This document shows positions 1-5,470 of a stretch of DNA of 5,470 nucleotides, piece after piece. How positions within the stretch are numbered: the first letter of the stretch is position 1; each line of letters begins with the position of its first letter. The position numbers and the translations under genes were made by a program. The DNA is taken from positions 1 to 5,470 of the forward strand of contig JASHXZ010000631.1 of assembly GCA_030043285.1 (NCBI GenBank), given 5' to 3'. The notes under the pieces were generated by a model. That model searched no databases and had not been told where the DNA came from. It saw nothing but the letters and a program-made list of their open reading frames with translations. This stretch comes from Xanthobacteraceae bacterium. Lineage in GTDB: Bacteria; Pseudomonadota; Alphaproteobacteria; Rhizobiales; Xanthobacteraceae.

Positions 1-184
1 GATCGTCGAAAAACTCAACGGCGCCTTCAACGCCGCGCTGGTCGACCCACAGCTTAGATCACGCCTTGCCGAGTTCGGCGCCGTGGTGATGACATCGACG
101 CCGGCCGAATTCGGCAAGTTCATCGGCTCCGAAATCGAGAAATGGGGCAAGGTGGTCAAGTTCGCCAATATCAAGGCCGACTGA
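1..184 (+). CDS. TctC/Bug-type periplasmic substrate-binding protein, C-terminal fragment (cut by window edge)
   Basis: Only the last 60 residues are visible; the reading frame begins at base 2 and stops at TGA 182-184. The fragment reads IVEKLNGAFNAAL near its start and ends EKWGKVVKFANIKAD, which is the typical final helix region of Bug (Bordetella uptake gene) receptors. It aligns without gaps to the C-terminus of the next gene, with about 25 of 60 residues identical by eye, including the shared K-W-x-K-V-x-K-F-A-x-I-K-A ending. The family binds small solutes, mostly carboxylates, in the periplasm and hands them to a TctAB-type permease. The ligand cannot be read from this fragment. It is probably the upstream member of the same operon, 67 bases before the next start. 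The truncation is the window edge, not a pseudogene sign. Confidence 0.88.
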   Translation, partial: IVEKLNGAFNAALVDPQLRSRLAEFGAVVMTSTPAEFGKFIGSEIEKWGKVVKFANIKAD

Positions 185-200
185 CTGACGATCCTGCGTT

Positions 201-223
201 CGCCGCGCTTTGCTTGAGCGGCG
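201..223 (+). other. Inverted repeat in the gap between Bug genes 1 and 2
   Basis: CGCCGC at 201-206 is complementary to GCGGCG at 218-223, with an 11-base loop. No T-run follows (the next bases are CAAAACAAAA), so this is not a standard intrinsic terminator. It could be an intercistronic RNA hairpin that affects mRNA stability, or chance in GC-rich DNA. Confidence 0.25.
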
Positions 224-238
224 CAAAACAAAATGTTC

Positions 239-243
239 GGAGG
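239..243 (+). promoter_or_regulatory. Ribosome binding site of Bug gene 2
   Basis: GGAGG ends 8 bases before the ATG at 252. Two other in-frame ATGs exist further upstream or closer. The one at 246 lies only 2 bases after the GGAGG and is too near, so this site decides the start at 252. Confidence 0.8.
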
Positions 244-251
244 AAATGCCC

Positions 252-1232
252 ATGAGTTTTCCGCGCCGAGATTTTCTGCGCCTCGCGGCCGGAGCCGCCG
301 GCATCGCCGGTCTGCCGGCGCTTTCGCGGCTCGCCCGCGCCGATACTTATCCTTCGCGTTCGGTGCGCATCGTGGTCGGCTTTCCTCCCGGCGCCGCGAC
401 CGACATCGTCGGCCGCATGGTCGCGCAAGCGCTGTCACAAAAATTCGGCCAGCAGTTTTTTGTCGAGAACAAGCCGGGCGCCGGCAGCAATCTGGCGGCC
501 GACCTCGTCGCCAAGGCACCACCGGACGGCTACAACTTGCTGGCCATGACCGTCACCAATGCGGTCAATGAAACGCTCTACAAGAATCCGGGCTTCGATT
601 TCGTCCACGATCTGGTGCCGATCGCGCGCACCATCCGCTCCTCAAACGTTCTTGTCGTCAATCTCTCGGTGCCGGCGAAAAATGTTGCGGAATTCGTGGC
701 CTACGCCAAGGCCAATCCGGGAAAGCTCAATTACGCCTCGTACGGCTTCGGCACCGCGCCCAATATGGCGGGCGAGCTTTTCAACATGCTGGCCGGCACC
801 AAGCTCGTTCATGTGCCGTATCATTCGAACTTCATGCCGGATCTGTTGAGCGGCCAGGTGCAGTTGTCGTTTCTGCCGGTGCCGCTGATCATCGGCTTTA
901 TCCGCTCGGGCCAAGTGCGCGCGCTCGGCGTCAGCGGCGCGACGCCGTCCGAGGCGCTGCCGGACGTGCCGCCGATCGCGCAGACCGTGCCGGGCTACGC
1001 GGCCGACATCTGGCACGGCATCGCCGCGCCCAAAGCGACACCGCCCGAAATCGTCGGCAAGCTGCACGACACGATCGACGCCATCCTCACCGACCCAGTG
1101 CTGAAGCCGAAATTCGTCAATCTCGGCGCCGAGCCGGCGCCGCTGAGCACGGCCGATTTGCGCATGTTCATCACCGCCGAAGTCGACAAGTGGGCCAAAG
1201 TCATCAAGTTCGCCGACATCAAAGCGGGGTAG
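252..1232 (+). CDS. TctC/Bug-type periplasmic substrate-binding protein, Tat-exported (Bug gene 2)
   Basis: A 326-residue solute receptor of the tripartite tricarboxylate transporter receptor family. The length is normal for the family (about 320-330). Residues 1-30 form a twin-arginine signal peptide: P-R-R-D-F-L at 4-9, a hydrophobic Ala/Gly-rich core, and probable cleavage after A-R-A at 28-30. The mature protein opens D-T-Y-P-S-R, then has the family hallmarks GFPPGAATD (43-51), VENKPGAG (71-78), PPDGYNLL, and the late W-H-G-I-A-A-P motif. It has no cysteine, so it is not a lipoprotein. The start at 252 is chosen because it has a good Shine-Dalgarno and puts the RR pair in position. In the ligand loop, PGAATD replaces the common PGGxxD, similar to Bug gene 4. 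The stop codon overlaps the likely ribosome binding region of the next gene. Ligand unknown; carboxylates are usual in the family. Confidence 0.93.
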   Translation: MSFPRRDFLRLAAGAAGIAGLPALSRLARADTYPSRSVRIVVGFPPGAATDIVGRMVAQALSQKFGQQFFVENKPGAGSNLAADLVAKAPPDGYNLLAMTVTNAVNETLYKNPGFDFVHDLVPIARTIRSSNVLVVNLSVPAKNVAEFVAYAKANPGKLNYASYGFGTAPNMAGELFNMLAGTKLVHVPYHSNFMPDLLSGQVQLSFLPVPLIIGFIRSGQVRALGVSGATPSEALPDVPPIAQTVPGYAADIWHGIAAPKATPPEIVGKLHDTIDAILTDPVLKPKFVNLGAEPAPLSTADLRMFITAEVDKWAKVIKFADIKAG

Positions 1233-1233
1233 G
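1226..1233 (+). promoter_or_regulatory. Probable ribosome binding site of Bug gene 3, overlapping the stop of Bug gene 2
   Basis: GGGGTAGG ends 6 bases before the ATG at 1240 and contains the TAG stop (1230-1232) of the preceding gene. This arrangement suggests translational coupling of the two receptors. The match to the Shine-Dalgarno consensus is only partial. Confidence 0.5.
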
Positions 1234-1239
1234 TCGACC

Positions 1240-2229
1240 ATGGAGTTTCGACGTCGAAATTTTCTGTCCGCTGCAGCGGCTGCGGGCGCGCTGCCGCTCT
1301 TCGTCCGTGGCGCCCGCGCGCAATCCTATCCATCGCGCGTCGTCACTATCATCGTCCCCTACCCGGCTGGCGGCCCGACCGATACAATCGCGCGCATTCT
1401 CGCCGAGCGCATGGGCGCGATCCTGCATCAAAGCGTGATCGCCGAGAATGTTAGCGGCGCCGGCGGCAGCATCGGCGTCGGCCGCGTCGCCCGCGCTGCG
1501 CCTGACGGCTATACGCTGAGCATCGGCCACGTGCAGACCCATGTGCTCAACGCCGCGGTGATGAAGCTGCCGTACGATGTGGTGAACGATTTTGCGCCGA
1601 TCTCGCTGATCGCCGATACGCCGATCTGGATCATTTCGACAAATTCGCTGCCTGCGGACGATTTCAAAAGTTTTTTGGCTTGGTTGAAAGCGGAGAACGG
1701 CAAAGCGACGGCCGGCACGGTCGGCATCGGCGGCCCGACCGAGATCGCCGGGCTCCTTTTCGCCAAAGAGACCGGCACCCAATTCCAGACCGCGCGGTAT
1801 ACCGGCGGGGCGCCGCTGTTGCAGGATCTTTTGGGCGGCCACATCGATTTTGCCTTCGGCCAGGCCGCGACCTACCTGAGCTACGTGCGCGAGCACCAGC
1901 TCAAGGCCTACGCGGTATTGCAGCCCAAACACTGGTGGGCGGCGCCCGACGTGCCGACCCTCGACGAGCTCGGCATTCACGACATCCATGCCAGCTTCTG
2001 GCATGGCCTGTGGGCGCCCAAGGGCACGCCGCCTGACATCATCGCCAAGCTCAATGGCGCCGTCCGCGAGGCGCTGGCGGATGCCAGCGTGCAGCAGCGC
2101 TTGCGCAACGTCGGCCAGGAAATTTGGCCGGTCGCCGAACAGACGCCGGCGGCACTCGCGGCGAAACAAAAGGCCGAGATCGCGCTTTGGACGCCGATCG
2201 TCAAGGCGGCCGGCATCAAGCAGGAGTGA
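1240..2229 (+). CDS. TctC/Bug-type periplasmic substrate-binding protein, Tat-exported (Bug gene 3)
   Basis: A 329-residue receptor of the same family. Residues 1-27 are a twin-arginine signal peptide with R-R-R-N-F-L at 4-9, an Ala-rich core and probable cleavage after A-R-A (25-27). The mature protein starts QSYPSR and carries VPYPAGGPTD (39-48), A-E-N-V-S-G-A-G-G (68-76), APDGYTLS, and later ASFWHGLWAPKGTPPDI. It ends in a long C-terminal helix, KQKAEIALWTPIVKAAGIK. Here the binding loop keeps the consensus PAGGPTD, and the usual E-N-x-P-G-A-G-G is E-N-V-S-G-A-G-G. It therefore belongs to a different Bug subgroup from genes 2 and 4 and probably has a different ligand. It starts 7 bases after gene 2 stops, so co-expression is very likely. 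No cysteine is present. The substrate cannot be deduced from sequence alone. Confidence 0.93.
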   Translation: MEFRRRNFLSAAAAAGALPLFVRGARAQSYPSRVVTIIVPYPAGGPTDTIARILAERMGAILHQSVIAENVSGAGGSIGVGRVARAAPDGYTLSIGHVQTHVLNAAVMKLPYDVVNDFAPISLIADTPIWIISTNSLPADDFKSFLAWLKAENGKATAGTVGIGGPTEIAGLLFAKETGTQFQTARYTGGAPLLQDLLGGHIDFAFGQAATYLSYVREHQLKAYAVLQPKHWWAAPDVPTLDELGIHDIHASFWHGLWAPKGTPPDIIAKLNGAVREALADASVQQRLRNVGQEIWPVAEQTPAALAAKQKAEIALWTPIVKAAGIKQE

Positions 2230-2260
2230 CGGCAACGAGCCGCGCCAACGACGAATTCAA

Positions 2261-2265
2261 GGGAG
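2261..2265 (+). promoter_or_regulatory. Ribosome binding site of Bug gene 4
   Basis: GGGAG, within AAGGGAGAA, ends 7 bases before the ATG at 2273. It decides this start over much earlier in-frame ATGs (for example at 1988) that lie inside Bug gene 3 and would add an Arg-rich out-of-frame shadow segment. Confidence 0.75.
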
Positions 2266-2272
2266 AACACCT

Positions 2273-3241
2273 ATGTCGCTGATCGATCGCAGAACGATGT
2301 CGCTGCTCACGCTGGCGGCACTCGGCGCGCCGCGGGCGTTCGCCGCCGAGAGCTATCCGTCGCGGCCGATTCATCTCGTCGTCGGCTTCACGCCGGGCGC
2401 CTCGTCCGACATCGTGGCGCGCCTGTTTGCCAAGGGCGCCGAACCGCTCGTCGGCCAGAACATCATCGTCGAGAACAAGCCGGGCGCCGGATCGAGCATC
2501 GCCGCCGGCTATGTCGCGCGCGCCGCCAAGGACGGCTACACGCTGATGGCGCCGGCGCTGTCGACCTTGACCTATAAGATCGTGCACCCGGAAGCGCCCT
2601 TCGACATGGCCAAGAACTTCGCGCCGGTCGCGCTGCTTGCCGTCGGCCCGCTGGTCATGGCGATCGATCCAAAACTCGGCGTCAACAGCGTCAAGGAGTT
2701 CACGGCGCTCGCCAAGTCGAAACCCGGGACCCTCAACTTCGGCACGGTCGGCCCTGGCAGCCTGCCCGATCTCGCCGCCGAACTGTACGCACAACGCGCC
2801 GGCGTCAAGCTGGTGCAGGTGCCCTACCCCGGCAGTCCGCAGGTCACGACCGACCTGATCTCTGGCCGCATCCAGATGAGCTTCCAAATCACTTCGGCCA
2901 TCATCGGCCAGATCAAAGCCGGCCAGATCAAGGCGCTGGCGGTCGCGACCGACAAGCGATCACCGCTCCTGCCCGACGTGCCGACCATGGAGGAATCCGG
3001 CATGCCGGATTTCAACACGCCGCTGTGGTTCGGTCTCCTCGCGCCCGCGGGCACGCCGCGCCCCGTGGTCGACAAGCTCGCCGCGGCGGCGAAGCAGGCG
3101 ATGAACGCACCCGCGACGGTGGATTTGTTGGCCAAGCAGGGCTTCGCTCCGGAAGACATGGGGCCGGATCAGTTCGGCGCCTACATCAAGAGCGAGATCA
3201 AACGCTGGACCGATGTGGTGAACGGCGCGAACATAAAATAG
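2273..3241 (+). CDS. TctC/Bug-type periplasmic substrate-binding protein (Bug gene 4)
   Basis: A 322-residue receptor. Residues 1-24 are an export signal (D-R-R-T-M-S at 5-10, hydrophobic core, cleavage probably after A-F-A at 22-24). The RR pair makes a Tat route possible, but the motif lacks the F-L that genes 2 and 3 have, so Sec cannot be excluded. The mature part begins AESYPSR, followed by VGFTPGASSD (37-46), VENKPGAG (66-73), AKDGYTLM, LPDVPTMEESG and WFGLLAPAGTP. The C-terminal helix contains EIKRWTDVVNGANIK. The GFxPGAxxD loop and the VENKPGAGS stretch resemble gene 2 more than gene 3; 23 bases at 2468-2490 are identical to 462-484 of gene 2. It has no cysteine. It follows gene 3 after 43 bases in the same direction and is probably in the same operon. 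The stop is TAG at 3239-3241. Ligand unknown. Confidence 0.93.
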   Translation: MSLIDRRTMSLLTLAALGAPRAFAAESYPSRPIHLVVGFTPGASSDIVARLFAKGAEPLVGQNIIVENKPGAGSSIAAGYVARAAKDGYTLMAPALSTLTYKIVHPEAPFDMAKNFAPVALLAVGPLVMAIDPKLGVNSVKEFTALAKSKPGTLNFGTVGPGSLPDLAAELYAQRAGVKLVQVPYPGSPQVTTDLISGRIQMSFQITSAIIGQIKAGQIKALAVATDKRSPLLPDVPTMEESGMPDFNTPLWFGLLAPAGTPRPVVDKLAAAAKQAMNAPATVDLLAKQGFAPEDMGPDQFGAYIKSEIKRWTDVVNGANIK

Positions 3242-3270
3242 CGTATTACTCAAAAAGCCTTCGCGGCAAC

Positions 3271-3296
3271 ATCCGCTTTCCGGTAGCGGATACCGG
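3271..3296 (+). other. Two overlapping inverted repeats (mutually exclusive hairpins) upstream of Bug gene 5
   Basis: Stem A pairs ATCCGCT (3271-3277) with AGCGGAT (3285-3291) around a 7-base loop. Stem B pairs CCGGTA (3280-3285) with TACCGG (3291-3296) around a 5-base loop. The stems share bases 3285 and 3291, and each stem's loop holds part of the other, so they cannot form together. Neither is followed by a T-run. The element lies in the 77-base gap between genes 4 and 5. It could be a switch, an mRNA-stabilising or processing element, or a remnant of an extragenic palindromic repeat. Confidence 0.4.
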
Positions 3297-3318
3297 CCGG
3301 GTCAGGCACGTGAGAACC

Positions 3319-4359
3319 ATGAATCGAATCCAGCGCTGGCTATCGGTGGCCGCAACCGTGCTGGCAGTTGGATCGTCGACCGCCGCCGGCGCGGCCCCGG
3401 TCGATGAATTCTACGCGGGCAAGACGGTATCGTTCATCGTCGGCGGCAGCGCCGGCGGCGGATACGACATGCTAGGCCGCGCCATCAGCCGCCACATCGG
3501 CCAGCATATTCCCGGCAATCCGGCAGTTGTCGTGCAAAACATGCCCGGTGCCGGCGGGCTCGTCTCGATGGACTATCTTTTCCGTACCGCCGCGCGCGAC
3601 GGGACGGTGATTGCGCTGGTCGAAAACGGGCCGCCGCTCGCTCCTTTGTTCGGCGTCAAAGAAGCGCGATACGATCCGACGAGGTTTAATTGGCTGGGCA
3701 CGCCCAGTGTCGAAACCGCAGTCGTCCTGGTCTGGCATACGGTGCCGGTGAATACGCTCGAAGACCTCAAAACCCGTGTCACGACGATGGGCGCATCGGG
3801 GACCAATTCGACGCAGGCGTTCTACACACGGCTTGTCGATGCCGTGCTCGGCACGAAAATGAAGGCCATCAACGGCTACAAGGGACTGAACGACACATTC
3901 CTGGCCATGGAGCGCGGCGAAATCGATGGCACGCCGAGCGTCTTCTACAGCGCCATCAGCTCGACGCGGCCGAACTGGTTGCCCGACCACTTGGCAAAAG
4001 CGATCCTGCAATACGGGCCAAGACGCCTGAAGGAATTGCCTGGCACGCCGTTCGTCCCCGATCTGATCACGGCTCCCGACGATAAGCTGTTGTTGCAGGC
4101 AGCCTTCGCACCACTGGCGCTCGGCCGGCCCCTGGTGATGCCGCCCGGTGTCCCTGCCGACCGCGTCGCGGCGATGCGCAAGGCGCTTGCCGACACGCTC
4201 GCCGATCCGGCTTTCGTGGCCGAGGCGCAGAAGATCGGGCTTGTTGTCAACGCGCCGCAAACCGGCGAGCAGCTCCAGAACGTTATTGATCAAGCCTACG
4301 CAACGCCGTCTCGCGTCGTCGACCGGCTTCGCGCTTTGAATGCGGGCGTCGACAGATAA
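3319..4359 (+). CDS. Divergent TctC-like periplasmic substrate-binding protein, Sec-exported (gene 5)
   Basis: A 346-residue receptor from a more distant TctC branch. Residues 1-25 look like a Sec signal peptide (N-R-I-Q-R-W start, hydrophobic Ala/Val core, cleavage probably after A-A-G-A). There is no twin-arginine pair. The mature protein starts APVDEFYAGKTVSFIVGG in place of the YPSR opening of genes 2-4. The binding loop is GGSAGGGYD (42-50), followed by HIPGNPAVVVQNMPGAGG (63-80). A late G-R-P-L-V-M-P-P-G-V-P segment precedes the C-terminal helices. This layout is familiar from alphaproteobacterial TctC-like receptors of unknown ligand. The start is uncertain: ATG 3319 has no strong Shine-Dalgarno. 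An in-frame GTG at 3310 would add three residues, with AGG at 3304-3306 upstream. It is separated from gene 4 by 77 bases, so it may have its own promoter. It is convergent with the genes to the right. No cysteine is present. Confidence 0.88.
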   Translation: MNRIQRWLSVAATVLAVGSSTAAGAAPVDEFYAGKTVSFIVGGSAGGGYDMLGRAISRHIGQHIPGNPAVVVQNMPGAGGLVSMDYLFRTAARDGTVIALVENGPPLAPLFGVKEARYDPTRFNWLGTPSVETAVVLVWHTVPVNTLEDLKTRVTTMGASGTNSTQAFYTRLVDAVLGTKMKAINGYKGLNDTFLAMERGEIDGTPSVFYSAISSTRPNWLPDHLAKAILQYGPRRLKELPGTPFVPDLITAPDDKLLLQAAFAPLALGRPLVMPPGVPADRVAAMRKALADTLADPAFVAEAQKIGLVVNAPQTGEQLQNVIDQAYATPSRVVDRLRALNAGVDR

Positions 4360-4370
4360 ACTTGGCGGGA

Positions 4371-4397
4371 CTGCGCCGCTGCAGTTCCGAGCGGCAG
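4371..4397. terminator. Possible weak bidirectional terminator hairpin in the convergent junction
   Basis: In the 42 bases between the convergent stops, GCCGCT (4375-4380) can pair with AGCGGC (4390-4395) around a 9-base loop. A bulged extension, CT with AG, is possible at the base. No T-run follows on either strand, so this is a weak candidate placed mainly by position. Confidence 0.25.
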
Positions 4398-4401
4398 CCA
4401 A

Positions 4402-4740
4402 TCAGCAGCATACGCCGTCCACAGGATCGCTGGCGTAAAGGGACTCTCTCAGCCAGGCGGGCGGCAGGTCGTCGAAAGCGACCTCGGCAACAGGCTTGAA
4501 CACCTTGAAGACGTGCCGGTCGGCGCCGGCAATCCAAAAGGTGACGACGGTCTCGAGTGGCGGACAGTCGGGCCGCCCGCACGCCATTTCGGAGATGAGG
4601 ATCGTGTCATCGGCGCCGAGCGCGAGGCTCTCCCGAGTCCAGGCCTTGACGCGCTCCAAAGCAGAAAGCTGTTGCGCATCCTGACGGAATGCGCCGAGGC
4701 GCAAGGGCGATCGCAGTCGATTTGTCGTGCCCTCGATCAT
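4402..4740 (-). CDS. Small Cys-containing protein of unknown function
   Basis: A 112-residue protein with no signal peptide or membrane segment. A helical N-terminal half includes ALERVKAWTRESLALGADD. It is followed by a compact motif, ISEMACGRPDCPPLETVV (C54-x4-C59-P-P-x-E-T), a beta-like stretch ending HVFKVFKPVAEVAFDDLP, and a C-terminal Cys-Cys. The C-x4-C-P-P-x-E-T-V followed by F-K-V-x-K-P looks like a conserved small family I have seen in other proteobacteria, but I cannot assign a function. The cysteines could bind metal or be redox active (inference). The ATG at 4740 lies 20 bases after the amidohydrolase stop. An alternative GTG at 4764 overlaps that stop as GTGA and would give 120 residues. 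Either start suggests co-translation with the upstream gene. Neither has a strong Shine-Dalgarno. Confidence 0.75.
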   Translation of the reverse strand: MIEGTTNRLRSPLRLGAFRQDAQQLSALERVKAWTRESLALGADDTILISEMACGRPDCPPLETVVTFWIAGADRHVFKVFKPVAEVAFDDLPPAWLRESLYASDPVDGVCC

Positions 4741-4760
4741 GGCTTGTGTCCGCGACGGCG

Positions 4761-5470
4761 TCACTCCCGGAAGGTGACCACGAGATGGGCGCGGTGCGAT
4801 TCCGGCAACAGCTCGCCTTCCGGTTTCACGGTGACGATATAAGTCCCCGCGCTGGGAATGAGTTCGGCGGCAATCGTCGCCTCGATTTCGGTTTTGTTGA
4901 CGTAGCGGGTCGGCAGCGGCTTGCCGTTGAGCAGCACCCGGTGAAACGGCCACATGCCTGGGCCGCGCACCTTGAGCACCGTCGGGCCCGAGCCTTCGAC
5001 AATCGTCAGCGGCGATATATCGAGATCGAGCGGCAGGGTCTGATAGGCATAGAACGCCGGCACCGGGTTTTTGTAGTTGGAGAAGCCGATATCGACCGGC
5101 TCGCCGTTCATGATCACCATTTTGACGTTCTGCGTCATCCAGATGTCTTTCAGCGGGTCGCCTTCGATGATGCACAAATCGGCGACCTTGCCGGGCTCGA
5201 CGCTGCCGAAGTCTTTGTCCTTCTTGAATGCCTTGGCGACATTCAGCGTCGCCGCCTGGATGGCCGTCATGGGCGGAACACCGGCCTCCACGTCCATGGC
5301 CAGAGCCTCGTGCAGCAGTATTCCGGCCATGCCGCGCGGCGGATCGGAACCTTCCTTCAACAGCCCGCCGGCGGCCACGAAGCAGCGGATGAATTCGTTG
5401 GCCTTTTCGTAGAAAATCTTGGTGCGATCGAGTTGCTCGGGCGTGTAGCGCTTGTAGAGCTTGTCGTAGG
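4761..5470 (-). CDS. Amidohydrolase (metal-dependent hydrolase) with C-terminal IPT/TIG-like domain, partial
   Basis: The frame is open to the right edge, and 235 residues of the C-terminal part are visible, ending at TGA (complement of 4761-4763). The sequence FVAAGGLLKEGSDP carries the late amidohydrolase Asp (GSD, complement of 5343-5345). It is followed by LLHEALAMDVEAGVPPMTAIQAATLNVAKAF and GSVEPGKVADLCIIEGDP, the standard C-terminal signature of imidazolonepropionase/prolidase-like amidohydrolases, which hydrolyse C-N bonds with one or two metal ions. The metal-binding His residues lie upstream, outside the window. After the hydrolase part, about 83 residues (roughly 5018 down to 4770) read as a beta-rich IPT/TIG-like domain: SPLTIVEGSG, LKVRGPGM, VLLNGKPLPTRYVNKTEIEA, SAGTYIVTVKPEG. 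Such domains are usually extracytoplasmic, so a secreted or periplasmic enzyme is plausible, but the N-terminus is not visible. Substrate unknown. Confidence 0.88.
   Translation of the reverse strand, partial: YDKLYKRYTPEQLDRTKIFYEKANEFIRCFVAAGGLLKEGSDPPRGMAGILLHEALAMDVEAGVPPMTAIQAATLNVAKAFKKDKDFGSVEPGKVADLCIIEGDPLKDIWMTQNVKMVIMNGEPVDIGFSNYKNPVPAFYAYQTLPLDLDISPLTIVEGSGPTVLKVRGPGMWPFHRVLLNGKPLPTRYVNKTEIEATIAAELIPSAGTYIVTVKPEGELLPESHRAHLVVTFRE

Noticed and set aside
185..251. A promoter for Bug gene 2 in the 67-base gap
   Set aside because: No convincing -35/-10 pair could be seen; read-through from gene 1 is simpler.
1219..2235. Long minus-strand open frame (338 codons) opposite Bug gene 3, and similar ones at 642-1241, 2216-2887 and 3472-4401
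   Set aside because: Their translations are Arg/Asp/His/Gly-rich with no family motifs, as expected from the antisense of GC-rich genes. The plus-strand proteins have signal peptides and full family signatures.
1988..2272. N-terminal extension of Bug gene 4 from an in-frame ATG at 1988
   Set aside because: It would overlap gene 3 in another frame with Arg-rich sequence. The ATG at 2273 has a good ribosome binding site and gives a proper signal peptide.
2906..2935. 15-base tandem repeat in Bug gene 4 (13 of 15 bases match), encoding G-Q-I-K-A twice
   Set aside because: Gene 2 has the equivalent segment at the same length (I-I-G-F-I-R-S-G-Q-V-R-A), so it is not an inserted repeat; the resemblance is normal family sequence.
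4741..5175. Longer form of the small Cys protein beginning at 5175
   Set aside because: The added part is an Arg-rich shadow of the amidohydrolase in another frame. A start at 4740 or 4764 fits the spacing to the hydrolase stop.
1..5470. tRNA, rRNA, CRISPR array, insertion sequence or phage genes
   Set aside because: No regularly spaced repeats, transposase-like or integrase-like protein sequence, or recognisable RNA gene was found; nearly all bases are covered by the genes listed.

Overview
The window is a stretch of a GC-rich proteobacterial chromosome. It is dominated by a tandem array of five plus-strand genes for periplasmic substrate-binding proteins of the TctC/Bug type (the solute receptors of tripartite tricarboxylate transporters). 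The first is only a C-terminal end and the other four are complete. GC-rich codon use, twin-arginine signal peptides on Bug proteins and large Bug paralogue families fit an alphaproteobacterium of the Bradyrhizobium/Xanthobacteraceae type. A betaproteobacterium (Bordetella, Cupriavidus) is the main alternative. This taxonomic guess rests on protein style, not on a marker gene.

Layout: 1-184 is the tail of Bug gene 1. Bug genes 2 (252-1232), 3 (1240-2229) and 4 (2273-3241) follow with short gaps of 67, 7 and 43 bases and look like one transcription unit. A 77-base gap holding two overlapping, mutually exclusive inverted repeats separates them from gene 5 (3319-4359), a more divergent TctC-like receptor with a Sec-type rather than Tat-type signal peptide. 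A 42-base convergent junction follows. On the minus strand, a metal-dependent amidohydrolase with a C-terminal IPT/TIG-like domain enters from the right edge (4761 to beyond 5470). Directly downstream of it is a small conserved-looking protein of unknown function with a C-x4-C-P-P motif and a terminal Cys-Cys (4402-4740).

Working together: the receptors would bind small, usually carboxylated, solutes in the periplasm. No TctA or TctB membrane subunit is visible, so they must work with a permease encoded elsewhere or act in sensing. The amidohydrolase could process amide-containing compounds related to the receptor ligands, but that link is inference from proximity only and the two groups are convergently transcribed. 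No RNA gene, insertion sequence, CRISPR array or phage gene was seen, and no gene-free stretch exceeds 100 bases.
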